A stretch of DNA of 64,000 bases, taken from positions 124,001-188,000 of the forward strand of contig NZ_VAUO01000009.1 in assembly GCF_005796105.1 (NCBI RefSeq), in the 5' to 3' direction. Below are positions 53,107-61,823 of this stretch, piece after piece (within the stretch, counting starts at the first letter, position 1; each line of letters starts with the position of its first letter). Both the position numbers and the translations under genes were made by a program. Source of the DNA: Pseudomonas mosselii (GTDB lineage: Bacteria > Pseudomonadota > Gammaproteobacteria > Pseudomonadales > Pseudomonadaceae). The notes under the pieces are model-generated. The model was not told the origin of the DNA. It searched no databases and was given only the letters and a program-made list of their open reading frames with translations.

Positions 53107-55503
53107 TCAAGGCAATTCTCCTTCGACCCGATCCCGCCCAGCCTGCTTGGCCGCGTAGACCCCGGCATCGGCGCGTAACAGCAAGGCATCCGCCCCCTCG
53201 CCTTCTCGCCAGCCCGCTACCCCGAAGCTCGCCGTTATTCGCCCAACGCCCTCCACCGGCACACCACGCACACCTTGCCACAGCTCCAGGGCCAGTTGCT
53301 TGGCCTGCTCGGCATCGCTGCCCGGACATAGCACCATGAACTCTTCTCCCCCGAGGCGACAAAACACATCGGTACGTCGCAACCGGTGGCTAATGCGCTG
53401 GCACAAGCTACGCAGAACCACATCACCCACCGCATGCCCGAACTGGTCATTGATCCGCTTGAAGTGATCGATATCCAGCATGATCACCGCCAGATCCAGA
53501 CGCTCGCGGCGTGCGCGATCCAACTCGATACGCAGCCGGTCCTGAAAATAACGCCGGTTGTAGATCCCCGTCAGCACATCGGTGATGGCCAAGGCACGCA
53601 ACTCCTCCTCCACCCGCTTGAGGTCGGAAATATCCGTCAGGTAGCCATGCCAAATCGTACAGCCGTGCTCGCCAATTTCCGGTGTCGCCTCTCCACGAAC
53701 CCAGCGCAGGCCGGCTCGGGGCAAACGCACCCGATACTCCTCGCGCCACGGGGTCAGGTGCTCGGCCGAGTAACGCACCGAAAGCCGAACCCGCTCCAGA
53801 TCATCAGGATGGATCCGCTCGAACGCAGCGCAGGCATCCTCACGCAGCACGTGCAGATCGATCTCGTAGATATCCAGCAGGCCCTCGCTGGCATAGGGGA
53901 AGCACGAATGGCCATCGGCATCCAAGCGATACTGGTAGATCCCGCCCGGCACTTCGGCACTGAGTTTTTTCAACAACCGGTCGCGGGCTGCCAGCGCCTC
54001 GTGCACCCGGCGCTGCTCGGTGACGTCGATGCAGATCGCCAGGTAACCGACCCACAAGCCCTGTTCGTCCAGCACAGCGGTCACCAGCATGTTGGCCAGT
54101 AAGTGGCTGCCGTCCTTGCGCACCAAGGTCCACTCGCCCGACTGTACCCCTCCCTCCTGCAAGGTCTCGGCGAACATCGCCTGACCGGCATCGATGTCGC
54201 GCCCATGACGCAGGCTCAGGGCATGCGCACGTCGATGCAGCTCTTCGGGCTGGACGAGATCTTCCAGGGTCAGGCGCCCCAGCGCCTCATCGGCCGCATA
54301 GCCGAGCATGCGCTCAGCGCCGGCATTGAACGTCCCGATCACCCCCTTGAGCGTGGTGGCGATGATCGCCACCTGAGTCGCGGCGTCGAGCACGTTACGC
54401 AACTGGTTATGCGTCTCGCGCAGCGATTGCTCGCTCACCCGCAGCTCGGCCGTGCGCCGCGCTACGAGTTCGAGGGCGCGCTGACGCTGGCTGAACAAGC
54501 TGTACAGCAGCACCGCCAGCAGCACACTCAGCAATCCGCCCAACAGGCTCACCACAGGTACCGCCGAGGAACGATTGGCCAGCAGGAAGTCCTGGCTGGG
54601 GCGGATGTCCAGTTGGAAGTGGTGATCGGCCAGGCGTAGCAGTTGGCTGCTGACCAGCGCCATCGGTGCTGGTGCGTTGCCTGAATCGAATAGCACTTCA
54701 TGGGCATTGTCGGTGGACAGGTCGTAGATACGCACCACCAAGTCATCGTCGGCCTCGGTCGGCAGGCTCTCGGCGATCAGTTGGTGCACGCTGAGCAAAG
54801 CCATCACATAACCGCTGGGCGCGTCGCCTGCAGAGTGCGCGCCAGTGAACACCGGTGCGACGATCAACAAGCCAAGGGGGTAGCCGGACTGGACATGCAC
54901 GCTGAGCATGTCCATCGGCGCCGACACCGCCATGCTGTCAGGGCGAGTGGCACGTGCCAGGGTGGCTGCACGCAGCGGCTGACCCAGCAGGTCCAAACCA
55001 TAAGGTTGGTCCTGCCGGTTGACCGCCTGGGTGTAGAGGATCGGGTAATACACCTCACGCGGCGGCGCGACCTGCCAGCCGTCTTCGGCGCTACGATCAC
55101 GAATCGCGTAAGGCTGCCCTAGACGCTCGCGCGCCTGGCGCTCGAAGACCTGACGCTGCTTGCCCTCCACCCGCGGCGCCCAGGAGAACGCCTGGGTACG
55201 GCGCAGCAACGGACGGGTGTAGCCGGCGAACTCGCTGGGCGTGATTTCGGTGGAATAACTGACGAAACGGCGCAGCCCGTCCAGGCGCTGCTCCTGCTCC
55301 TCGAAACGTTCGGCAATACGGCTGTAGCGCTCGCTGGCCAACAGCTCGAAGCGCTGGCGCAACTGCTGGGTATAGAACGACTGGGTGGCGAGTGCCAGCG
55401 CGCCGGTGAGCAAACCACCGGCGACCAGCGCGGCCATCGCCACGCCCCAGGCCGACAACTCGTCACCGAGCGGGCCAATCCACTTTGCAGGTACCTTCCA
55501 CAT
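53107..55503 (-). CDS. CHASE-PAS-PAS-GGDEF diguanylate cyclase
   Basis: The 798-residue membrane protein has a first helix (about 20-41), a CHASE sensory domain (about 60-300), a second helix (about 315-336), two PAS domains (about 370-490 and 505-620) and a GGDEF domain (about 635-795). The active site is GGEEF (718-722), an accepted catalytic form, and the inhibitory site RxxD is present just before (RRTD, 709-712). It should make cyclic di-GMP in response to a periplasmic signal. There is no EAL domain, so no built-in phosphodiesterase. The signal is unknown. It lies between dacB and rlmKL. Confidence 0.93.
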   Translation of the reverse strand: MWKVPAKWIGPLGDELSAWGVAMAALVAGGLLTGALALATQSFYTQQLRQRFELLASERYSRIAERFEEQEQRLDGLRRFVSYSTEITPSEFAGYTRPLLRRTQAFSWAPRVEGKQRQVFERQARERLGQPYAIRDRSAEDGWQVAPPREVYYPILYTQAVNRQDQPYGLDLLGQPLRAATLARATRPDSMAVSAPMDMLSVHVQSGYPLGLLIVAPVFTGAHSAGDAPSGYVMALLSVHQLIAESLPTEADDDLVVRIYDLSTDNAHEVLFDSGNAPAPMALVSSQLLRLADHHFQLDIRPSQDFLLANRSSAVPVVSLLGGLLSVLLAVLLYSLFSQRQRALELVARRTAELRVSEQSLRETHNQLRNVLDAATQVAIIATTLKGVIGTFNAGAERMLGYAADEALGRLTLEDLVQPEELHRRAHALSLRHGRDIDAGQAMFAETLQEGGVQSGEWTLVRKDGSHLLANMLVTAVLDEQGLWVGYLAICIDVTEQRRVHEALAARDRLLKKLSAEVPGGIYQYRLDADGHSCFPYASEGLLDIYEIDLHVLREDACAAFERIHPDDLERVRLSVRYSAEHLTPWREEYRVRLPRAGLRWVRGEATPEIGEHGCTIWHGYLTDISDLKRVEEELRALAITDVLTGIYNRRYFQDRLRIELDRARRERLDLAVIMLDIDHFKRINDQFGHAVGDVVLRSLCQRISHRLRRTDVFCRLGGEEFMVLCPGSDAEQAKQLALELWQGVRGVPVEGVGRITASFGVAGWREGEGADALLLRADAGVYAAKQAGRDRVEGELP

Positions 55504-55601
55504 AGAGGGCTCTCAGCAACTTCAGCTTCAGCGTCCTGCGAATGGTTCAGCCCTGCCCTACTTATAGCCAATGGCCAGCAGCGACGCCAGCCCCTTGTGA
55601 C

Positions 55602-57794
55602 TCACCGTAGGCGTAATTGCCAGGCGCGGTGAATGCGATTGTTACGCACGAAGTCCGGGTCCAGCGTCTGGGCGCTGATTTCCTCCACCGCATAGCGCGT
55701 CGCCAAGTGCTCATCGAGCTGGAACTTGCGGAAGTTGTTGGAGAAGTACAGCACGCCGCCAGGTGCCAGACGGGCCATGGCCAGGTCGAGCAACTCGACA
55801 TGATCACGCTGCACATCGAACACCCCTTCCATACGCTTGGAATTGGAGAACGTCGGCGGGTCGATGAAGATCAGGTCGTAGCTGTCGGTCGCGTTCTGCA
55901 ACCAGGCCATGACATCGCCCTGCTCCAGGCGGTTGCGCTCGGAGAAACCGTTAAGCGAGAGGTTGCGCCGCGCCCAGTCCAGGTAGGTCTTGGACAGGTC
56001 GACACTGGTGGTGCTGCGCGCACCGCCCTTGGCCGCATGCACGGAGGCGGTGGCGGTGTAGCAGAACAGGTTGAGAAAACGCTTGCCGGCGGCCTCGCGC
56101 TGGATGCGCATGCGCATCGGGCGGTGGTCGAGGAACAGACCGGTATCCAGGTAGTCGGTCAGGTTGACCAGCAGCTTGACGCCGCCTTCGCTAACCTCCT
56201 GGAAACGCCCCTCGGTGGCCTGGCGTTCGTACTGGCGAGTGCCGCTCTGGCGCTCGCGGCGTTTGAGCACCACGCGTTGCTGGTCGATGCCCAGCGCCTG
56301 CGGGATCGCCGCCAGGGCGTCGAGCAGGCGAGCCTGGGCCTTGTCCGGGTCGACCGAGCGGGGCGCGGCGTATTCCTGCACGTGCACCCAGTCGTGGTAC
56401 AGGTCCACTGCCAGGGCGTACTCGGGCATGTCGGCGTCGTACACCCGGTAGCAGTCCACCTGCTCGCGGCGGGCCCACTTGCCCAACTGCTTGAAGTTCT
56501 TTTGCAGGCGGTTGGCGAACATCTGCGCACCTTCGGACAGCCGCGCCGGCTCACTGGCCAGCGGCGCCTGGCGTGGCGCCTCGCCGTCTTGCGGCTGGGC
56601 CGCACGCCGCTCGCCCGTGACGAACTGATCAGGCTGCACCTTGAACAGCAGCAGCTTGCACGGCAACGCGCCGTTCCAGAACGCGTACTGTTTATGGCTG
56701 CGGATACCCATGCGCTTGCCCAACTCCGGCGCGCCAGTGAACACCGCGGCTTCCCAGCCCATGCAGGCCTGACGCAAGCGCTCGCCGAGGTTCTGATAGA
56801 GGTACAGCAGGCTGGCCTCATCACCCAGACGCTCGCCGTAGGGCGGGTTGCTGATGACCAGGCCTTTCTGGTTCTGGTCTGGGCGCGGCTCGAAGCTGGC
56901 CACCTCACCCTGATAGATCTTCACCCAATCGCCCAACCCGGCACGCTCGACGTTGTTGCGCCCCGGCTGGATCAGCCGTGGGTCGGCCTCGTAGCCGCGA
57001 ATCCACAGCGGCGGCTTGGCCAGTCCGGCCTGGGCACGGGCCTGCGCCTCGTCGTGCAGCTTGCGCCAGAGGGCCGGCACATGCCCGAGCCAGGCGCTGA
57101 AGCCCCAGCGCTCGCGCTTGAGGTTGGGCGCGATGTCGGCGGCGATCATCGCCGCCTCGACCAGGAAAGTACCCACGCCACACATCGGGTCGGCCAGGGC
57201 GCCACCCTCAGCCGCGATGCGGGGCCATCCGGCGCGGATCAGCACGGCGGCAGCCAGGTTCTCCTTAAGCGGCGCGGCACCCTGCTGCAGGCGATAGCCG
57301 CGCTGATGCAGGCTGTGGCCAGACAGGTCCAGCGAGAGGATCGCCTCGCCTCGGTCCAGGCGCAGATGCACCCGGACATCCGGATCGAGCTTGTCTACGG
57401 ACGGGCGCAAGCCCTCGCGGTTGCGCAGCTTGTCGACGATCGCATCCTTGACTTTCAAGGCACCGAAATGGGTGTTGTCGATGCCCGAGCCATGCCCGCT
57501 GAATTCCACCGCCAGGGTCCCGTCGGCTGCCAGGTGATCGGTCCAGTCGAACCCGTGGACACCGTCGTACAGGTCGTCAGCGTTCTTCATCGAGAAGCGC
57601 TTGAGCACCAGCAATACCCGGTTCGCCAGGCGCGACCACAGGCACAGGCGGTAGGCGGTTTCCATGTCGGCATCGCCGCGAATGGCCGAGGTGTGTTCAC
57701 GCACCTCGCTCAGCCCCAACTGACGGGCCTCATCGGCAAGCAGGCCTTCAAGGCCTTTGGGGCAGGTGAGATAAAGTTCGAAACGGTCCGACAT
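55602..57794 (-). CDS. rlmL: bifunctional 23S rRNA (guanine-N2)(guanine-N7)-methyltransferase RlmKL
   Basis: The 730-residue fused enzyme methylates G2445 (N2, RlmL) and G2069 (N7, RlmK) of 23S rRNA. The N-terminal THUMP domain precedes the first methyltransferase with SAM and catalytic motifs DPMCGVGTFLVEAAMIAADI and ISNPPYGERLGD (about 325). The C-terminal half holds the RlmK methyltransferase with NLFCYTATASVHAAKGGA and DPPTFSNSK. The length and fusion are typical of gammaproteobacteria. Starts ATG 57792-57794. It is followed by no close gene on its strand and lies upstream of the DGC gene by about 100 bp. Confidence 0.96.
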   Translation of the reverse strand: MSDRFELYLTCPKGLEGLLADEARQLGLSEVREHTSAIRGDADMETAYRLCLWSRLANRVLLVLKRFSMKNADDLYDGVHGFDWTDHLAADGTLAVEFSGHGSGIDNTHFGALKVKDAIVDKLRNREGLRPSVDKLDPDVRVHLRLDRGEAILSLDLSGHSLHQRGYRLQQGAAPLKENLAAAVLIRAGWPRIAAEGGALADPMCGVGTFLVEAAMIAADIAPNLKRERWGFSAWLGHVPALWRKLHDEAQARAQAGLAKPPLWIRGYEADPRLIQPGRNNVERAGLGDWVKIYQGEVASFEPRPDQNQKGLVISNPPYGERLGDEASLLYLYQNLGERLRQACMGWEAAVFTGAPELGKRMGIRSHKQYAFWNGALPCKLLLFKVQPDQFVTGERRAAQPQDGEAPRQAPLASEPARLSEGAQMFANRLQKNFKQLGKWARREQVDCYRVYDADMPEYALAVDLYHDWVHVQEYAAPRSVDPDKAQARLLDALAAIPQALGIDQQRVVLKRRERQSGTRQYERQATEGRFQEVSEGGVKLLVNLTDYLDTGLFLDHRPMRMRIQREAAGKRFLNLFCYTATASVHAAKGGARSTTSVDLSKTYLDWARRNLSLNGFSERNRLEQGDVMAWLQNATDSYDLIFIDPPTFSNSKRMEGVFDVQRDHVELLDLAMARLAPGGVLYFSNNFRKFQLDEHLATRYAVEEISAQTLDPDFVRNNRIHRAWQLRLR

Positions 57795-58343
57795 GTGTCA
57801 TCCAGAGCCATGGGCTAGGTAGATGGCAGGCCGACGCATCGGCTGCCGCTGTTTGCCTGCGCGGCCTTTCGACAGACCCGCAGGTGGCCTGCGAAGCACT
57901 CGCCAGGCCAGGCCACCGGACAGTGGCAACCTGTCGCGCGGTGGCGCGCAGGCTTTGATCATCCGGCAGTACGAAAATTTCCTCGACGCAGCGCCAGGAT
58001 ATGACCCTTCGTCGTATTACTGATTATTACCGCCAGCGACTGACGGCGCTGGCAAAATGACGTCAACTTCGCCAGAAGCCCAATCTTAGCTGGGTTAGCC
58101 GCGAACGCGGTTCAGTCGCATTCGTTTACTTATCCCCGTAGCCACGAAAACGTTACGTCCTTATGACAAATCGATCATTCCCACTGTGACGCTCATTCGT
58201 TAGAACTGGTCTCAGGCCGTTCCGCAAAGGGGCGGCACTTTCAGCCCGCCACGCCGGCAGCGGGCGCACACCGGCAGAACGATTCTGCCCGGCCTCGGAG
58301 AGGCCGACGGGACATTACAGTCAACAAGTGAGGGCAACACCCT
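57795..58343. other. long gap between rlmKL and rmf
   Basis: This 549-bp divergent gap contains the rlmKL and rmf promoters. I see hairpin-prone segments, for example GCCAGCG/CGCTGGC near 58032-58053 and GGCCTC/GAGGCC near 58293-58307, but no gene and no RNA element I can name. The rmf leader may be long, as its transcription is growth-phase controlled in related species. Confidence 0.4.
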
Positions 58344-58559
58344 ATGAGAAGACTTAAGCGTGATCCGTTGGAAAGAGCATATTCACGTGGCTACCAGTAT
58401 GGGGTCACCGGCAAATCCCGCGAACTTTGCCCCTTCAATCTTCCCTCTGTTCGCCAAGCCTGGATCAACGGCTGGCGTGAAGGTCGCGGCGACAACTGGG
58501 ACGGCATGACCGGCACTGCTGGCATTCATAGACTCAACGAAAATCACGCCGTTGGCTGA
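58344..58559 (+). CDS. rmf: ribosome modulation factor
   Basis: RMF (71 residues here) dimerises 70S ribosomes into inactive 100S particles in stationary phase. The sequence MRRLKRDPLERAYSRGYQYG and the WINGWREGRGDNWDGMTG end match the family. A GTGAGGG ribosome binding site lies about 10 nt upstream of the ATG at 58344. A strong terminator follows 57 bp after the stop. It is adjacent to pyrD as in other Pseudomonas. Confidence 0.97.
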   Translation: MRRLKRDPLERAYSRGYQYGVTGKSRELCPFNLPSVRQAWINGWREGRGDNWDGMTGTAGIHRLNENHAVG

Positions 58560-58616
58560 ACGAGGACACTGAATTCGAGTCACCATGCGCGCACTATCCG
58601 TGCGGCGGGCTGCGGC

Positions 58617-58647
58617 CCAGGGGGCCCCATACGGGGCCCCTTTTTTA
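58617..58647 (+). terminator. rho-independent terminator after rmf
   Basis: GGGGCCCC-ATAC-GGGGCCCC (58621-58640) is followed by TTTTTT. It is a strong, self-complementary stem between the convergent rmf and pyrD. Confidence 0.93.
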
Positions 58648-58680
58648 TCGCGCCTCACACCGCTTTGCAGACGCCCGCCC

Positions 58681-59703
58681 TCAACGCGGCATCGCTGCGA
58701 TCGCATCCACCGCTTCGCGGATCAGTGCCGGGCCCTTATAGATGAAGCCCGAGTAGATCTGCACCAGGCTCGCACCGGCGGCGATCTTCTCAGCCGCATG
58801 GCGACCCTCGGTAATACCACCGGCTGCGATGATCGGCAGTTTACCGGCCAGCTCGCCTGCCAGCACTTTTACCGTGTGCGTGCTCTTTTCCAGTACCGGT
58901 GCCCCCGACAGGCCACCCGCTTCAGCGCCGAACTCCAGCCCTTCGACCCCTTCACGACCCAGCGTGGTGTTGGTTGCGATCACTGCGTCCATGCCCGACT
59001 CAACCAGCGCAGCGGCCACCAGGGCAGTTTCTTCATCGCTCATGTCCGGGGCAATTTTGATGGCCAGCGGGACACGCTTGCCGTTGGCGCTGGCCAACTG
59101 CTCGCGGCGCTCGGCCAAGGCATCGAGCAGTTGCTTGAGCGAGTCGCCGAACTGTAGCGAGCGCAGGCCCGGGGTGTTTGGCGAGCTGACGTTGACCGTG
59201 ATGTAGCTGGCGTCGTTGTAGACCTTCTCCAGGCAGATCAGGTAATCATCCTGGGCGCGCTCGACCGGGGTATCGAAGTTCTTGCCAATGTTGATGCCCA
59301 GCACGCCGTTGTAACGGGCTGCGCGTACCCGTGCCAGCAGGTGATCGACCCCCAGGTTGTTGAAACCCATGCGGTTGATAATCGCCGTCGCCTCCGGCAA
59401 GCGGAACAGGCGCGGCTTGGGGTTACCTGGCTGCGGGCGCGGGGTGATGGTGCCGATTTCGACGAAACCGAAGCCCAGTTGGGCAAAGCCATCGATGGCC
59501 GCGCCATTCTTGTCCAGCCCTGCGGCCAGGCCGACAGGGTTGGCGAAGTTCAAGCCCATGACATTGACCGGCAACGCCGTAGGCTGTTTGCACAGCAGGC
59601 CGTTGAGGCCCAGACGGCCTCCAGCGCCGATCAGGTCCAGCGACAGGTCGTGGGAGGTTTCCGGGGAGAGCTTGAACAGCAGCTGGCGGGCCAGGGTATA
59701 CAT
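58681..59703 (-). CDS. pyrD: dihydroorotate dehydrogenase (quinone), class 2
   Basis: PyrD oxidises dihydroorotate to orotate, reducing quinone at the inner membrane. The 340-residue class 2 enzyme starts MYTLARQLLFKLSPETSHDL with the N-terminal quinone-tunnel helices, and has the FMN-binding GLAAGLDKNG, the catalytic serine loop NVSSPNTPGLRSLQ and AAGGITEGRHAAEKIAAGA. Length is typical. Start ATG 59701-59703. It converges with rmf and is divergent from nasS. Confidence 0.97.
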   Translation of the reverse strand: MYTLARQLLFKLSPETSHDLSLDLIGAGGRLGLNGLLCKQPTALPVNVMGLNFANPVGLAAGLDKNGAAIDGFAQLGFGFVEIGTITPRPQPGNPKPRLFRLPEATAIINRMGFNNLGVDHLLARVRAARYNGVLGINIGKNFDTPVERAQDDYLICLEKVYNDASYITVNVSSPNTPGLRSLQFGDSLKQLLDALAERREQLASANGKRVPLAIKIAPDMSDEETALVAAALVESGMDAVIATNTTLGREGVEGLEFGAEAGGLSGAPVLEKSTHTVKVLAGELAGKLPIIAAGGITEGRHAAEKIAAGASLVQIYSGFIYKGPALIREAVDAIAAMPR

Positions 59704-59829
59704 GGGCGGGCGGACTCGCGGTGTGTGAGGGGGCGATTATAGCCAGCGTGCCGCCAGGGCGACAGGGCCCTGGCACATGGGTTGCTTCGAAGCCGGTATG
59801 CAGCCCCATCCGAAACCCCGAGGTTTTCC

Positions 59830-61044
59830 TTGAATACCCCCCTCCCGACATCACCGCTGGCCTGGGTCAACGGCAGCGACGCGCCGGAAAAACCCAGCCT
59901 GGACATCGGTTTCATGGCTTTGAGCGACTGCGCTTCGGTGGTCGTGGCCGCAACCCAGGGCTTTGCCCAACAGCAGGGCCTGACCCTCAACCTGCACCGC
60001 CAGGCATCCTGGGCCGGGCTGCGCGACAGGCTGGTCAGCGGCGAACTGGATGCCGCCCACTGCTTGTACGGGTTGGTGTATGCCGTGCAACTGGGGATTG
60101 CCGGCGGCCCCGCCCGCGACATGGCGGTGCTCATGGGGCTGAACCAGAACGCCCAGGCCATCAACCTGTCGGCATCCCTGCAACGCAAGGGCGTGACCAA
60201 TCCCGAGGCGCTAGCCCGATTGGTGCACCAGGGCGGTGCGCGCCTGACCTTCGCCCAGACCTTCCCCACCGGCACCCACGCCATGTGGCTGTATTACTGG
60301 CTGGCCAGCCAAGGCATCCACCCGCTGTTCGACGTCGACAGCGTGGTGGTGCCACCGGCGCAGATGGTCGCCCACCTGCAGGCTGGGCGTATCGACGGCT
60401 TCTGTGTGGGCGAGCCGTGGGCGGCCAACGCCGTGGCGCAACACCAAGGCTTTACCCTGGCCACCAGCCAGTCGATCTGGCCGGACCATCCAGAAAAAGT
60501 CCTGGCGTGCGCGCGTGGCTTCGTCGAACAGTATCCCAACAGCGCGCGAGCCCTGATCAAGGCAATCCTCAGCGCCAGCCGATTCATCGAGGGCAGCCTG
60601 GAGAACCGGCGTGGCACGGCCCAGCTGCTCAGCGCCAGCGGCTACCTGGACACCGCCGTGGCGAGCATCGAAGGACGGCTGCTGGGCGACTATCAGGATG
60701 GCTTGGGCAATCACTGGCAAGACGCCCATGCCCTGCGCCTGTTCGACCAAGGCCGGGCCAACCTGCCGTACCTGTCCGATGGCATGTGGTTCATGACTCA
60801 GTTCCGCCGCTGGGGCATCCTGCGCGAGGACCCGGACTACCTCGGCGTGGCGCAGCAGGTCCAGCAACTGGACCTGTACCGCGAGGCCGCCGACGCACTG
60901 GACGTGCCCTGCGCCCAGGCGCCGATGCGCAGCAGTCTGCTGATCGATGGCAGCCGCTGGGACGGCAGCGACCCTTATGGCTACGCACGCAGCTTCAGCC
61001 TGCATGCACTGGACGCGGGCGCCCCTGCTCGCGTGGGGCGCTGA
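59830..61044 (+). CDS. nasS: nitrate/nitrite sensor NasS (CmpA/NrtA-like, cytoplasmic)
   Basis: The 404-residue protein is homologous to the periplasmic nitrate-binding NrtA/CmpA but has no signal peptide, as expected for NasS, the cytoplasmic sensor that holds NasT until nitrate binds. Recognisable stretches are LDIGFMALSDCASVVVAATQG, LYGLVYAVQLGIAGGP and FPTGTHAMWLYYWLASQGI. The start is TTG at 59830, where GAGG lies 6 nt upstream; an earlier in-frame TTG at 59782 is less well supported. It is divergent from pyrD and 10 bp before nasT. Confidence 0.93.
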   Translation: MNTPLPTSPLAWVNGSDAPEKPSLDIGFMALSDCASVVVAATQGFAQQQGLTLNLHRQASWAGLRDRLVSGELDAAHCLYGLVYAVQLGIAGGPARDMAVLMGLNQNAQAINLSASLQRKGVTNPEALARLVHQGGARLTFAQTFPTGTHAMWLYYWLASQGIHPLFDVDSVVVPPAQMVAHLQAGRIDGFCVGEPWAANAVAQHQGFTLATSQSIWPDHPEKVLACARGFVEQYPNSARALIKAILSASRFIEGSLENRRGTAQLLSASGYLDTAVASIEGRLLGDYQDGLGNHWQDAHALRLFDQGRANLPYLSDGMWFMTQFRRWGILREDPDYLGVAQQVQQLDLYREAADALDVPCAQAPMRSSLLIDGSRWDGSDPYGYARSFSLHALDAGAPARVGR

Positions 61045-61054
61045 GGAGATGGCC

Positions 61055-61633
61055 GTGCTACGGGTTCTGTTGATCGACGACACCGAAAAGAAAGTCGGCC
61101 GCCTCAAAGCCGCGCTGGTCGAAGCCGGCTTCGAAGTGATCGAGGCCACCGGACTGACCATCGACCTGCCGGCCTGCGTCGAAACGGTGCACCCGGACGT
61201 GGTGCTGATCGATACCGAGTCACCGGGACGCGATGTGATGGAACAGGTGGTGATGGTCAGCCGCGACCGTCCTCGCCCCATCGTGCTGTTCACCGACGAG
61301 CATGATCCAACGGCCATGCGCCAGGCGATCCAGGCCGGCGTCAGCGCGTATATCGTCGAAGGCATCCAGGCCACGCGCTTGCAGCCAATCCTCGATGTGG
61401 CCATGGCCCGCTTCGAGAGCGACCAGGCGCTCAAGGCCCAACTGCTGGCGCGCGACCAGCAGTTGGCCGAACGCAAGCGCATCGAGCAAGCCAAGGGTTT
61501 GCTGATGAAAATGAAGTCGTGCAACGAGGAACAGGCCTACACCTTGATGCGCCGCCAAGCCATGAGCCGTCAGCAGAAGTTGATCCAGGTGGCCGAGCAG
61601 ATCATCGCCATGTCGGAGATGCTCGGCGGATAG
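61055..61633 (+). CDS. nasT: ANTAR-type antitermination regulator NasT
   Basis: The 192-residue protein has a receiver-like domain (residues 1-120; LRVLLIDDTEKKVGRLKAAL) and a C-terminal ANTAR RNA-binding domain (about 130-188) with ERKRIEQAKGLLMKMKSCNE and the helix-loop pattern AYTLMRRQAMSRQQKLIQVAE. NasT binds the leader RNA of nitrate genes and prevents termination when NasS releases it. GTG at 61055 has GAGGAG at ideal spacing (6 nt), whereas an ATG at 61049 lies directly on that sequence. It follows nasS and precedes a leader with a terminator at 61733-61784. Confidence 0.93.
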   Translation: MLRVLLIDDTEKKVGRLKAALVEAGFEVIEATGLTIDLPACVETVHPDVVLIDTESPGRDVMEQVVMVSRDRPRPIVLFTDEHDPTAMRQAIQAGVSAYIVEGIQATRLQPILDVAMARFESDQALKAQLLARDQQLAERKRIEQAKGLLMKMKSCNEEQAYTLMRRQAMSRQQKLIQVAEQIIAMSEMLGG

Positions 61634-61732
61634 CACATCTGCCGAGCCATCGAACCTGCCACGTGCAACATTGGCCCGGCTCTTGCTCAGTGAACCTCAG
61701 GTAGCCAACGGCGGTTGCCCCACACTCTCCGA

Positions 61733-61784
61733 CAAAGACGTCGCTCCCCTCCACGCAAGTGGACCGGGTAGCGGCGTCTTTTTC
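61733..61784 (+). terminator. leader terminator upstream of the nitrate transporter gene
   Basis: AAGACGTCGCT (61735-61745) pairs with AGCGGCGTCTT (61770-61780) with one mismatch, enclosing an inner stem CCAC/GTGG, and is followed by TTTTT. It lies in the 190-nt gap between nasT and nasA, 40 bp before the nasA ATG. It is the kind of leader terminator that ANTAR regulators such as NasT overcome. I could not resolve the paired hexaloop stems expected upstream. Confidence 0.7.
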
Positions 61785-61823
61785 GTTTCCGCCCTTTACG
61801 TTGTACGCCGAACGAGGTGTTCG

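Noticed and set aside
55617..57818. 733-codon plus-strand frame opposite rlmKL
   Set aside because: It spans nearly all of rlmKL in the antisense direction. Long antisense frames are expected in GC-rich genes; no motif or ribosome binding site supports it.
57823..58023. 66-codon frame in the gap before rmf
   Set aside because: No ribosome binding site and no recognisable family. The gap is better read as promoter and leader sequence.
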